The notes below the pieces were generated by a model. It worked only from the letters and a program-made list of their open reading frames with translations. It did no database searches and was not told where the DNA came from. Source: Glandiceps talaboti (Eukaryota > Hemichordata > Enteropneusta > Spengelidae). Taken from it: a stretch of DNA of 64,000 nucleotides. The stretch lies in NCBI RefSeq assembly GCF_964340395.1, contig NC_135552.1:15535694-15599693 (forward strand), read 5' to 3'. The translations under genes and the position numbers were made by a program. This document shows, piece after piece, positions 1 to 11,395 of the stretch; position 1 is the first letter of the stretch; each line of letters opens with the position of its first letter.

Positions 1-187
1 CTCCACACTCAATGGGTGAAAGGGGCTTGCCCAATGCACACAGGCACACACCATTATGGTGTACCTCACAGACAGGGTTTTCTTGTGAGTTATCACATAC
101 CAGTAGTAGGGAATAGGTATGCCACAACTAAGGCGTCACAGATGCATGAAATGGGTTTTAGAAGGCAAAACTCTACTTCTACATTAA

Positions 188-515
188 AAGTGGTCACATG
201 GATGAGAATTTTTGAATTTATAACAATTCTATCATGGCTTCCTACTTGAAAAATCAATAAGAATCAACATTGACTAAGTCTGTGTTTGTAAACCAATACA
301 TTGCAAAAAGCTATAAAAAAAATGTGTGAAAAGTTTGTTATTAGACTTATAATAGCAAACATTTTACACATTAATCTCTTGCAATTTACTGAGCTACAAA
401 CACAGACGTAGCCAATGTTGTTTCACATTGATTTGTCAAGTCCGAAGCCATGGTAAAATTATTTTTTAAATTAAAAAATCCAAATAAATACCAAATCCTC
501 ATCCATATGGCCGCT
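188..515. mobile_element. Palindromic TTAA-type MITE, copy 1
   Basis: Diverged foldback element whose two halves are inverted copies (arms start AAGTGGTCACATGGATGAG and end CCATATGGCCGCT) around a degenerate centre near 347. TTAA precedes the left end at 184-187; the right-hand duplication is lost. It belongs to the same family as copies at 20867, 51300 and 55602. Confidence 0.85.
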
Positions 516-713
516 CATCAAATCCATCTTGTCAAAGCCTATCCAACAAACTGGACAACGGTGCTACTGACAAAACACACCTACCTACATACATACATAC
601 ATACATCTTCTATTCTAGTCAAACTGTATGTAGGACTGTTTTAACAGTGAGTGTTATCTCTTTAGATATTGGAGGAAGGCCGGGTGATGTACAAAATGTT
701 AGAATATTCTTAC

Positions 714-829
714 CTGTTTTTCTCAATGGGAAAGTGTTATCGTATTGACCGAGTACTGGATGTTGATATGGGGGAGATACACCGCTGTGTGGTGGAGAAT
801 GGTGTTCTAATGAACTGTGGTGAGCAGCC
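714..829 (-). CDS. HDAC4: Class IIa histone deacetylase, exon leading to first 14-3-3 site
   Basis: Internal exon of 116 nt, bounded by an acceptor (pyrimidine tract then TAG) at 830-832 and a GTAAG donor at 709-713. It completes a Trp codon begun in the exon at 4465-4582 and adds 38 codons. The peptide includes [14 protein letters not shown], then [11 protein letters not shown] and FPLRKT, which I recognise as the HDAC4/5/9 segment just N-terminal to the first 14-3-3-binding phosphoserine (TASEPNLK in vertebrates). The exon ends on the first base of a codon (G), consistent with Ala of that motif beginning the next exon, which lies outside the window. In the family this region links the MEF2-binding helix to the phosphorylation-controlled nuclear import and export segment. 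An in-frame reading continues into the flanks, but the splice signals define the ends. Identity is very secure; which vertebrate paralogue is closest is not resolvable here. Confidence 0.96.
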
Positions 830-1267
830 CTACCATAAAGAAAAAAACAACATACAAACAAATCGTTAATTCGTCAGTCAATGTATATGTAAACTCAACC
901 ATTCAGCTGATGTCAACAGATGGGCAGAGAGGTCCTAACTTTAGGTGTAACAATATGTCCATGTAGTAATATTTATAGACAACTTCAAGCAAAAACCTTT
1001 ATACACCGACACCACGACTCTAGCACCTAGGTTTTTTCTGTAGAGTGATCTAAAACAGATCTACATCATATAGGCTAATTGCACAGTCTATGAACAGAAA
1101 ATAGTTAGAGAGTATAGATTTGAGTCACTCTGTTGATTATACATAATACCAAATGTATGGCTCATGATGGTAGTAACATATGTTTCTTATTCATACTTTC
1201 AGCATTTGACTGCTATTAACAGCCCCAACTACTTGAATAAATGTGATGGACATACCAGGAGATCATG

Positions 1268-1356
1268 GACTGACAGATAGACAGACAGGCAGGCAGGCAG
1301 ACAGACTGACAGACTGACAGACAGACAGACAGAGATGGACAGACAGACGGACAGCC

Positions 1357-1393
<37 letters not shown>

Positions 1394-1551
1394 CAACACA
1401 CAGGTGTAGAGATAAATGACACAGACAGACACAGACAGAGACAGAGACAGACAGACAGAGACAGACAGACAGACAAAACACAGATGTAGAGATAAATGAG
1501 GCAAACAGAGACCGACAGAGACACACAGACAGACACAAACAGACAGGGACC

Positions 1552-1607
<56 letters not shown>

Positions 1608-1612
1608 GCATA
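1268..1612. repeat. (ACAG)n compound microsatellite
   Basis: ACAG tetranucleotide tract with GGCAG, AGAGAC and GTAGAGATAAATGA interruptions, in the HDAC intron 830-4464. Long Cys/Leu/Ser/Val open frames on the minus strand are by-products of the repeat. Confidence 0.97.
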
Positions 1613-3192
1613 CCGACTAGATATAAAAAATGAATAATAAACATAAACCATCTCATCCATAATATTCACTACAAAGACTCAATGATGGTAATATGGTTTA
1701 CATCTAATTTGAAAAACGACTTTCTAACAATGATATTTCAATTTGCAAAGTGGTTAAAATTTGCTCATTTCCTGGTTCAACTCCACTAAGTTTTATCACT
1801 GTAGGCATTCACACAGGATTGTCATGTAAACTGCCTGCCTTGGGAATATTATCTATATACCTGGTTACTATGGCAACATGGTTATTATATTTTCTTTTTT
1901 TTACAAGTAATGGTTGACATAACTTCATAAGCATATCTATCCTATTCTCAACAAGGTGAGCCATATGGTACTTCTTTGGGCTGACAAACATTTATTTTGC
2001 AAGTACGCCATTGAAGTCACACCTTTAGACACAGTCTCTCCCTTCCCCCCTCCCCCCCCCCCTCTCCCTCTTCCTAGAAAACAAGCCTACATGTATAGTT
2101 TCTAGACTTGAACACAGTAGGATAATTCTCTGGGGGCGGTACCAGTGGCCAGCTCTGGTTGGGATGTGTGGCCAGTGCTGGAAACCCCAGGACCCATATT
2201 AGACCCACTTTGACCAAAAATCAATATCCCATTTTAGATGGTTTTTAAAAGATGAAAGTTTAGACCTAAATACATTTTCCTTATGAGGCAACATTTTTGG
2301 GCAATCAATGGCAGTTATGATTTGTCAAAGGTCAATGGACCACATTTTATATTTAGATCAAGCAAAATCGAAAATAATGTAAAGTGGACCCTGTTTTAGA
2401 CTCTTCAGCTCTAAAAAAAAAAGACCCCATTTTAGACTATTAAGGGCTTGAAAACACATGCCAAAAGGTGGCAAATATGCATATACTCAAATAAGGAGAG
2501 TAGCACCCACCAGGGCAATTCACTGTGATGATCCCACACCATTCACTAGTCCTTCCGATCTCTCATCAAGACAGTATAAAGTGTGACAAAAACACTAATA
2601 GTTGTTAGATCATGTATAAGATGTAGAAATGTACAATATTGACCTCTGACCTTCCCTAGCTTGTGAAAGACTCCATTGTGAGTAGTACTCAAAGGAAGCA
2701 ATGTGTCCAATGGCCCACTCAGTGAAGGTGACAATGTTAAACAGTGACCTGTGAGTTTCCATAGCGATCAACAAAAGAGAAATGACAAGAATCAGACGGA
2801 AGTAACAACCTTCAATTTCCCCTATTTTCATTCAATTACTGACCCATTGTAGGCAAAGTGTTGGTTGGTAAATGGCACGGAAACTGTCAGATATTCACAA
2901 CTTATTCTACACAATGTGGTACAAAATACAAGTAGTACTGTATTGACTCTGTGCTGCAATGAAGTCTATATCAATAGCCACTGGATACACACAACTTCTA
3001 GTGAAGCACCAAAATTTGGTATTCCCCTAGCTTTTACTATGTGGTGACTCACAAGAAATCCCAGTTTTTGCCATTTTGACTCACAACAACAAAATGTGGC
3101 TATCATTAAAGGGCACACTCTTAATTCAACAGTCACAAATGCATACATGTGTATGTCCTGTGTCTTAGTACAACAAGTCATTGAAAATGACA

Positions 3193-4019
3193 TAGCCCCC
3201 GCTATGATTGGGTTTTAAGGAACTGGCAGTTTATGTTGTCATTTTCAAACCTGGTTAATGTTGTTTGGCCTCATATGGTTGTTTTTGATATCACTACTCT
3301 GTTCAAGCATGTCTGAGTTATGGCTTTGGACATGAAAACTGTGTGAACAAAATGGCTGCCAGGCAGCCATATTGGATCGTATCATGACAACAATGAATAT
3401 GCACATGTATGTCATAAAACACAGTCCTAATACCAACTTTGAACGAGATCTGTTCAAGCATGTCTGAGTTATGGCTTTGGACATGGAAAATTCGCAAACA
3501 AAATGGCTGCCAGGCAGCATTATTAGATTGTATCATGACGAAAATGGATATGCACATGTATGTCATAGAATACTGTCCTAAAACCAACTTTGAATGAGAT
3601 CTGTTCAAGCATGTCTGACTTATGGCTTTGGACATGGAAAATTCGCAAACAAAATGACTGCCAGGCAGCCATATTGGAATGTATCACGACAACAATGAAT
3701 ATTCACATGTATGTCATATAACACTGTCCTTATAGAAACTTTGAATGAGATCTGTTCATGCATGTCTGAGTTATGGCTTTGGACAGGGAAAATTCGCAAA
3801 CAAAATGACTGCTAGGCAGCCATATTGGATAGTATCATAAAACAAATTGACGTGCATATGTATGCCATTGTATGTTGCCCCTGTACCAAGTTTGAAAAAA
3901 ATCGGTCCAGGCATCTCCAAGAAACGACTGCGGACAGACAGACGGACGGACACATGGACGCACGGACAGACTGAACCCAATCCATAAGTCCCCGTCCGGA
4001 CTTCGTCTGGCGGGGACTA
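3193..4019 (+). mobile_element. Dispersed element with internal ~150-bp tandem repeats, copy 1
   Basis: Starts near TAGCCCCCGCTATGATTGGG and ends in a GC-rich hairpin (GTCCCCGTCCGGAC, a TTCG loop, then GTCTGGCGGGGAC). The end reads inward as TAGTCCCCGCC...GATTGGGTT, so the termini look like imperfect inverted repeats. Between them are four units of about 150 bp, each with CAAGCATGTCTGAGTTATGG (or close variants) and a GGCAGCCATATTGG segment. These are followed by a GACAGACGGACGG tract. It lies in the HDAC intron 830-4464. Confidence 0.75.
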
Positions 4020-4301
4020 ACTACACATGATACAATCTCACAGACATACATACTTGAGTTGCTGGATCAAGACTATCTCACATTTCAAACCAATGTACTT
4101 TGCCACACATTTGAACATACAATAACCAACAACAATGGTATCACCCAAATACATGTGAACGTTTCCAACGAAATGACAGAAGTACAAGTCTGATTACATT
4201 GTTTAATATCACCACTTTCTCTTGTTCTGGCAAGTGTCTCACCTTTCTGTGCTCTCTATGTCTAGGCACAAAGTGTGTCTGCATTCCAGTTTACAAACTC
4301 A

Positions 4302-4461
<160 letters not shown>

Positions 4462-4464
4462 TAC

Positions 4465-4582
4465 CATTGTCTGAAATGATGTGGTGGGGAATGATTGATA
4501 CTATTAGCTGCAGCCTCCCGATGCTTTTTACTCAAAACAAACTCTTGTAACCTCTGTTTCACTTCACTCGATGCATTTGCAC
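4465..4582 (-). CDS. HDAC4: Class IIa histone deacetylase, MEF2-binding exon
   Basis: Internal exon of 118 nt with acceptor CTACAG and donor GTAAGT. It completes a Ser codon from the upstream exon, encodes 38 residues and ends with two bases of a Trp codon. The peptide carries [14 protein letters not shown], equivalent to EVKMKLQEFVLNKK of HDAC4. This is the amphipathic helix that docks on the MADS/MEF2 domain of MEF2 factors, and docking recruits the repressor to MEF2 target promoters. It is followed by a His/Pro-rich stretch ([10 protein letters not shown]). A (TG)n tract on the transcribed strand begins about 7 nt past the donor, which is unusual and might affect splicing. The exon is too short to be found by ORF length; it was found from the family motif and splice phase. 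Confidence 0.96.
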
Positions 4583-4644
4583 CTGTAGTATAAGATGGGA
4601 AAACAAGCTTGTCGGTGTTCTTACTGCATGTCTAAATATTTACA

Positions 4645-4915
4645 TACCCTTAGAATGTCATGTACGGTACTGTATGGCTATATAACCCTCTAGGCTCAGT
4701 AACCCTTAGAATGGCATGTACTATATAGTTATATAACCCTCTATGCCCAGTAACCCTTAGAATACCATGTACTATATGTCTATATAACCCTCTATGCCCA
4801 GTAACCCTTAGAATACCATGTACTATATGTCTATATAACCCTCTATGCCCAGTAACCCTTAGAATGCCATGTACTATATGTCTATATAACCCTCTAGGCT
4901 CAGTAACCCTTAGAT
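4645..4915 (+). repeat. 51-bp minisatellite in an HDAC intron
   Basis: Five units based on CTATATAACCCTCTATGCCC then AGTAACCCTTAGAATACCAT. It fills most of the 375-bp intron between the exons at 4465 and 4958. Confidence 0.9.
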
Positions 4916-4957
4916 AACTAGTCTCAACTTAATAAGTTATATTATTCGAGCACTTAC

Positions 4958-5096
4958 TGCCATGTCCCTCTGGCTTTTCTTTCTTTTTCATTAATTCTTG
5001 TCTCTGTCTTTCTTGTTCCCTGCGCTGTTGTTCTTGAAGCCTGGCTTGTTGTTCCAACAGCTCTTTTTCTTTCTGCAGCTGCAATATCCTTTGAGT
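4958..5096 (-). CDS. HDAC4: Class IIa histone deacetylase, second glutamine-rich coiled-coil exon
   Basis: Internal exon of 139 nt starting in phase 0 after CCACAG and ending in phase 1 at a GTAAGT donor. It encodes 46 residues rich in Q, E, R, K and L (LLEQQARLQEQQRREQERQR, then basic KKKEKPEG). This corresponds to the C-terminal half of the HDAC4 glutamine-rich domain and the basic linker before the MEF2 site. In the family this domain forms a long helix that self-associates and binds other repressors. Heptad-like spacing of Leu is visible. The intron to the next exon is short (4583-4957) and contains a 51-bp minisatellite. Confidence 0.95.
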
Positions 5097-5424
5097 CTGT
5101 GGAGTAGATAGAGATAGTGTCTGATCATTATTCTCAAAAAACAACCAGTCCTGAACTTTCTATCCATACACTATCTGTTGCATTCTATAGTTCATATACT
5201 CGCTGAAACGCAAAGAATGTGATATTTCCAAAAACACTTGAACAATGGAAGAAATGGCCAGTGAGAATATGTCACTTTCTGCTGCACCAGTGAACTTTGG
5301 GCCAACAGCCACCTGTTACATATAAATGCATTCATTGCCATGAGATTGGAAACACGAGTACAAAGATGTATGAGGAAGATCTTGTATATACAGTTGAACA
5401 GTATGACTCTATTTGCCTCCAACA

Positions 5425-5835
5425 GGAGCTGAAATCACAATATATCCGAGTAGCCCTCCTGCATTACTGTAACCTGTCGCTGCAATCACAATGTGTCTAT
5501 GAGTAACTTGGAAAGTGACCCCCTGTATTGCTGCAACCCACCTGGAGTTGAAATCACAATATATCCGAGCAGCTCTACTGCATAATACTGTAACCCACCT
5601 GTCGCTACAATCACAATGTGTCTATGAGTAACTTGGAGAGTGACCCCCTGTATTACTGTAACCCACCTGGAGTTGAAATCACAATATATCCGAGTAGCTC
5701 TCTTGCATAATACTGTAACCTACCTGTCGCTGCAATCACAATGTGTCCAACAGTGACTTGGACAGTGGCCCCCTGTATTTCATGTACTTCTACCCACCTG
5801 TAGCTGCAAATCACAACATATCGGTATGAAACTTG
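5425..5835 (+). repeat. ~120-bp imperfect tandem repeat in an HDAC intron
   Basis: Three to four units containing GAAATCACAATATATCCGAG and CTGCAATCACAATGTGTC. Each unit carries ACCCACCTG, which on the transcribed strand reads CAGGTGGGT, a donor-like sequence, just downstream of the real donor at 5893. Confidence 0.85.
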
Positions 5836-5892
5836 GAAAGTGGCCTCTCCTATTTATTGAATTATATGAATTATTTTAGTTGCACTACTCAC

Positions 5893-6113
5893 CTGTAAAT
5901 GGTCTTGTAGTTGTTTTTCATGTTGTTTTGCAAGTTCTTCTTGCTGCTGTTTGAATTGCTCTATCAGCATCTGTTTCTGCATCTGCTGCTGCTGTTTAAG
6001 TCGCAATAGATCTTCCTGTAGCTTCTGAGACTGCATGTTCAGGTCATTAGAATCCATGAAAGGTTCCCGGCGAACTAACTCCGGTGACTGCATGTGAGCT
6101 GACCCATTGCTTT
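5893..6113 (-). CDS. HDAC4: Class IIa histone deacetylase, first glutamine-rich coiled-coil exon
   Basis: Internal exon of 221 nt, acceptor TTAATAG and donor GTGAGT. It completes a Glu codon and encodes 73 residues. The first ~27 are polar (SNGSAHMQS, then RREPFMDSNDLNMQS). The rest is the start of the glutamine-rich helix, QKLQEDLLRLKQQQQMQKQM followed by LIEQFKQQQEELAKQHEKQL. It aligns with HDAC4 [20 protein letters not shown] and HDAC9 in sequence and order. Vertebrate HDAC4 has a CtBP-binding PxDLR-type motif upstream of this helix; no clear equivalent is visible here. The exon ends in phase 0 and joins the 4958-5096 exon without disturbing the helix. Confidence 0.96.
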
Positions 6114-7350
6114 CTATTAAAGAAAATATTACAAAAGCCAACTTAAAAGAACTGTTTTTAAAAATGTAAATAAAAGGGGGGAAAGCCAAAATTAGAAATA
6201 TAAATAGCACTTGTCTGCACTTCTCACAAGTTCTCACATTTTACAAATACCACAGCTGTCGAGCATGGATCTCTCAAAACTATACTAGTTAAAATTTAAG
6301 ACTAACTTATTTCTTTACGACTTTGGTAGATACTGCCTCGCCTAATATGTCTATTATTGGTCTTCAGAATCGTTGGAGAAAACCTGCGTTGATGACAAAA
6401 CCTGCGTTGTTTGACATTATCAAACTGAAGAACACGTTCAATGGAGCGTTCATACGAGGCCAACGAATGGGCCATTCTGCCTGAATAACTGAAAATTATT
6501 GAGTATACAAAAAAAAGGCTGATAATCCTTCAAGGTCATCAGGCAAATACGTATGAGTATTCCAACCAGCAAGTAACAAATCGACCAGTGTTACAATGTG
6601 ATGAATCGACCAGTGTAACAATTTTAATGATGCATGAAATTATATATACAGTGTACACACTCATATACAACTACATATATGGAGTCATCCGAAGCAGCAT
6701 TGCATTATGCTAACATAATTAGCATCTATAACTCAATTAATTCATCACAGACTTTAAAAACTCATACATCTCTTAAAATCCTGGTTCACCTTTTTTTTTT
6801 AAACAAAACAGCTTTCCATTGTACTGTATAAATTCATTAGCACTAAACTAATTTCATTTTTTTTTCATTACAACAGCTGTTTTCAAATTGACACATGGCA
6901 TTTATTCGATCCAAGCTAGTTCCATCATTTCATTACCCGTTATCACTCAATGATTACACATAATTGAATCTAGATGCACATTACTATGAGCAGCTCATTA
7001 GCTTAAGTGAATCATACATCTTCCAACACAAACTACAATGCAAATATTCTCTTTCTTTAAAAATTTAATGGTCTATTTATTTCCATAAGAGAAAAGAAAA
7101 ATAGAGGACGGGATCTCATAAAATTAATTGAAATCGCTAATAAAAGAAATTGGTAAAAACCAGCAAAAGTGTCACTTCAATCACTTTTTCATAGCTTCCT
7201 CATGACTGTGACGAGTATTTGTACTCCAAAATCAATTAAGGTGATGTCTGACAAGATAACGGATGTCACAACGGAACACAAGTGGTTAATTTTTGTGTGA
7301 GAGAAAGCTGCCATATTGTCAAATAATGCCAAGCCATTTCTAAGTAAGAC

Positions 7351-7442
7351 ATGTATTAGTTGAACAATGAATATTCATGACTGTATATCTGATGGTAATA
7401 AGCACTTAGGAGTCATGACTATTCATTGTCCAACTAATACAT
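7351..7442. repeat. 92-bp inverted-repeat hairpin
   Basis: ATGTATTAGTTGAACAATGA at the left pairs with TCATTGTCCAACTAATACAT at the right; arms of about 32 bp with two or three mismatches flank a ~29-bp loop. It is a small foldback element or relic in the HDAC intron 6114-9656. Confidence 0.85.
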
Positions 7443-8621
7443 TAATGTGTGTCTGCTACGTCCTATGACGAAACGATGCACTATTATGCGAACACTAAAG
7501 GTGAGATTGAGTTCCAATCAGCCATTTCTGTAAATCGCACAAAATGTATGTCATCTGAAATCATGATATGTTTCTCCCAAAACCCAAAATTTATGAAAAT
7601 ACTTTTATTTCCTGGAGTGGCATTTCCTTACAACAATAAGGCCTATTCCTGACACTGTAAGATATATGACATGTGGTACATCTTTTAAAATTGCAGAACC
7701 CTCTAATCCCAACTCCACTACACCCCACCCCCATCCAACCAACATTGAAAACAACAGCTAAAACACATCACTTCTGCTTTAAACTCTTTTATCCCTTTCA
7801 TGACTAGAGACGAGTTTTAAATAATATGGGGACCCAATTTATATGAATATTTTCATAATTACAATAGTATTACTTTATTAGGAAGTAACATTTCTTTAAT
7901 TCCAGTCTAAAATGAAGTTGATATATGCCAAAAATTTACATAAAACAAGAATTTTGTCCAAACAATTTTGGCAGGAATGTTTTCAGTATTGAAGGGGTTA
8001 AAATATAATTCTCCATACATGCATGCATGCATGCATCAGTACAAGTATTCATACATTATGAAAATGAATGTGTCTGATGTCTGGGAACATCACAATTAAA
8101 ACAATTTCATATTTTAAATGTAATAATCAGTCACACTATTTTCTCACTTTGCGTGAAGTCATAACTACTCAGATGTTATACGAATGTAAGCCTGTATGTT
8201 ATAAATTTGTAGGGCACACAATATACTAATTACATACAAGTAGTGTCAGTGTCTACTGGCATCATTGACTATTCTTATAGTACCTCATTTGCACAAGAAT
8301 GATATAAAAAAGGACACACAACTACTTCCTGAAGCTGATGTCATCTAATTTTCAACTCACTGTCAATAACCATATTTGAACAAACAATGCACACACACTA
8401 AGTGTGTTTGTATATAGAATTCATACTTGGCAAAAACACTATTTCATTTTTCAAAATGGGGCTGCAGAAGAACAGTTTCAGCAGTACAATTTTGTACATG
8501 TTTTTTGGAAATTTGGATAAACAATTTTTCAAATGTTTAGAGAAACCAACCTGGGACTTATGCTTTATAATGTTTTGTAATAAACTTAGGGTGACTGAAA
8601 AACCAATGAGAAATATTTTTT

Positions 8622-9639
8622 TAACAAGTCATTGAGAATGACCGCTATGATTGGGTTTTAAGGAACTGGCATTTTATGTTGTCATTTTCTTGATATCACT
8701 ACTCTGATCACGCAACAACACTTGTGAACCTAAATCAAACAGACTTAGATATGTTGTGTCTGCTCATTGGACATGGACCATGTCTACTCATGGTGTGTCT
8801 CCTCGTTGGACATGGGACATGCCTACCCTTCAAGATGACATGATGGAATAAACCATTCAACAGTAAAGGATGGGTCGGGTACGGGGGAGGGAGGGGGGGG
8901 GGGGGGGGGGGGGGGGTCAAGCATGTCTGAGTTATGGCTTTGGACATGAAAACTGTGCCAACAAAATGGCTGCCAGGCAGCCATATTGGATCATATCACG
9001 ACAACAATGAATATGCACATGTATGTCATAGAATACTGTGCTAATACCAACTTTGAATGAGATCTGTTCAAGCATGTCTGAGTTATGGCTTTGGACATGA
9101 AAACTGCGCCAACAAAATGGCTGCTAGGTGGTCATATTGGATCATATCATGACGAAAATGGATATGCACATGTACGTCATAGAACACTGTCCTAATACCA
9201 ACTTTGAATGAGATCTGTTCAAGCATGTCTGAGTTATGGCTTTGGACAGGGAAAATTCACAAACAAAATGGCTGCTAGGCAGCCATATTGGATTGTATCA
9301 TGAAACAAAGTGACGTGCATATGTATGCCATAGTATGTTGCCCCTGTACCAAGTTTGAAAAAAATCGGTCCGGGTATCTCCAAGAAACGGCTCTGGATGG
9401 ACGGACGGACGGATGGACGGACGGATGGCAGCCATATTGGATCGTATCACAAAATAAATTGACATACATATGTATGGCATAGTGTGTTGTCCTTGTACCA
9501 AGTTTGAGAGAAATCAGTTCAGTCATTTCGAAGAAATGACTCCTGACACACGCATACACGCACGCACACACGCACGCATGGAAGGAACCCAATCTATAAG
9601 TCTCCCACTCCCCCCGGACTTTGTCCTGCGGGGACTAAT
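8622..9639 (+). mobile_element. Dispersed element with internal ~150-bp tandem repeats, copy 2
   Basis: Same family and orientation as the copy at 3193. It shares the flank AACAAGTCATTGA, the CGCTATGATTGGGTTTTAAG head, three or so GCATGTCTGAGTTATGG units, a second GCAGCCATATTGGATCGTAT segment, a GGACGGACGG tract and a decayed CCCCGGAC...GCGGGGACTA end. A poly-G run of about 30 bp is inserted at 8889. The head sequence lacks about 8 bp present in copy 1. It ends about 17 bp from the donor of the HDAC exon at 9657. Confidence 0.75.
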
Positions 9640-9656
9640 AAACTATTGATACATAC

Positions 9657-9722
9657 CTTTAGGCTGCATGTGGTTGTAATGTGAGTTGATATCAAGTTCC
9701 CGTCTTCCTCCCAATGATGGCT
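9657..9722 (-). CDS. HDAC4: Class IIa histone deacetylase, short N-terminal linker exon
   Basis: Small exon of 66 nt between a GACAG acceptor and a GTATGT donor. It reads two bases, 21 codons and one base. The peptide is PSLGGRRELDINSHYNHMQP plus Lys. The last base joins the AA of the next exon to make Glu, so the frame runs straight into the glutamine-rich exon. The sequence is not a motif I can match residue by residue: this part of class IIa HDACs varies between species. The call rests on splice sites, phase and position. A dispersed repeat ends about 17 nt outside its donor. An alternative is that the exon is skipped in some transcripts; skipping would keep the frame, because its length is a multiple of three and both of its junctions are phase 1. 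Confidence 0.82.
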
Positions 9723-10462
9723 CTGTCAACAGACAAGAATATGGATAACATTAATTAGATTATCTAACATCTTAAAACATCTGTCTCTTCATTATTACAT
9801 ATATCTATATACCAGAAATTATTTGTACTCGGTGCACGTGCATGGTAGTGGTATTTGCACTGCAGTGTAATACTGAAAACAATACTGCATACCTGCATGT
9901 AAATGATATGCAAATGAGAACACGATAATTCGTTCTATGCATGATCGCATAGTGTCATTTTTATGTAAATTTGTTGTTTCGGATAAACATACATGTATGT
10001 AATAATACCAGGACCGCTTGCCGTGCGAGTGCCAGTGTCGGAGGTATTTGCACTTGTGCCTGCAATATTTTCTGCTGCACTTTCACGAGCGTACTACTGT
10101 AGAGAACATGGCAAGCACTTGTGCAAATAAACCGAGTGTGCCACACTTGCACTCATACGTTATGGGGTTCTTAAGTATATGTCAACTGAGGGCATTTCAA
10201 AGTTAGCCTATACCTGTGTCAGCCAATTTTGACGACTGCTTCTCCACATACAATTCCCTAACATTTCCATATTCAAATTAGACTACGGTTTCTTTTATAG
10301 GGGTATGCCACTCCAGAAAATAGAGACATTTTCATAAACTATTGGTTCTGGAGAGTCATTTCATGATTTTGCATCTCCTACAATTAATTGCAATTTCAGA
10401 AAAACCAAGTTGATCTTGTGCCTTTGTAGGGTATCTTTGCTGTGGGATATCTGCGCCATGCT

Positions 10463-11395
10463 ATCATGGTTTACAAGCCTAATAGAACTGAACAACACAA
10501 TGTATCTCAGTGGTTACAAGCCTGGTAGGACTAAACAACACAATGTATCTTACAGTGGTTTACAAGCCTAATAGAACTGAACAACACAATGTATCTTACA
10601 GTGGTTTACAAGCCTGGTAGAACTGAACAACACAACGCATCTTACAGTGGTTTACAAGCCTGGTAGAACTGAACAACATAATGTATCTTACAGTGGTTTA
10701 CAAGCCTGGTAGAACTGAACAACACAACGCATCTTACAGTGGTTTACAAGCCTGGTAGAACTGAACAACACAATGTATCTTACAGTGGTTACAAGCCTAA
10801 TAGAACTGAACAACATAATGTATCTTACAGTGGTTTACAAGCCTGGTAGAACTGAACAACACAACGCATCTTACAGTGGTTTACAAGCCTGGTAGAACTG
10901 AACAACACAATGTATCTTACAGTGGTTACAAGCCTAATAGAACTGAACAACATAAAGTATCTTACAGTGGTTTACAAGCCTGGTAGGATTGATCATCACA
11001 ATGTATCTTACAGTGGTTTACAAGCCTGGTAGAACTGAACAACGCAACACATCTTAGTGTGGTTTACAAGCCTGGTAGAACTGAACAACACAATGTATCT
11101 TACAGTGGTTTACAAGCCTGGTAGAACTGAACAACACAATGTATCTTACAGTGGTTACAAGCCTAATAGAACTGAACAACATAATGTATCTCACAGTGGT
11201 TTACAAGCCTGGTAGAACTGAACAACACAACGCATCTTACAGTGGTTTACAAGCCTGGTAGAACTGAACAACACAATGTATCTTTACAGTGGTTTACAAG
11301 CCTGGTAGAACTGAACAACACAATGTATCTTACAGTGGTTTACAAGCCTGGTAGAACTGAACAACACAATGTGGTTTACAAGCCTAGTTTTTCAT
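10463..11395 (+). repeat. 46-bp satellite array, about 20 units
   Basis: Head-to-tail units of 45-46 bp built on GTTTACAAGCCTGGTAGAAC followed by TGAACAACACAATGTATCTT. Variants CCTAATAG, CATAATG and AACGCATC recur with an apparent three-unit periodicity (about 137 bp). It lies inside the putative first intron of the HDAC gene. A lone diverged unit is present at 56467. Confidence 0.95.

Noticed and set aside
1216-1669. Cys/Leu/Ser/Val-rich open frames up to 146 codons on the minus strand
   Set aside because: Translation of the (ACAG)n microsatellite in all three frames; no non-repeat sequence is conserved.
3245-4051. Minus-strand frames reading SKAITQTCLNRS-type repeats
   Set aside because: Products of the ~150-bp units of a non-coding dispersed element; the frames are not maintained between units.
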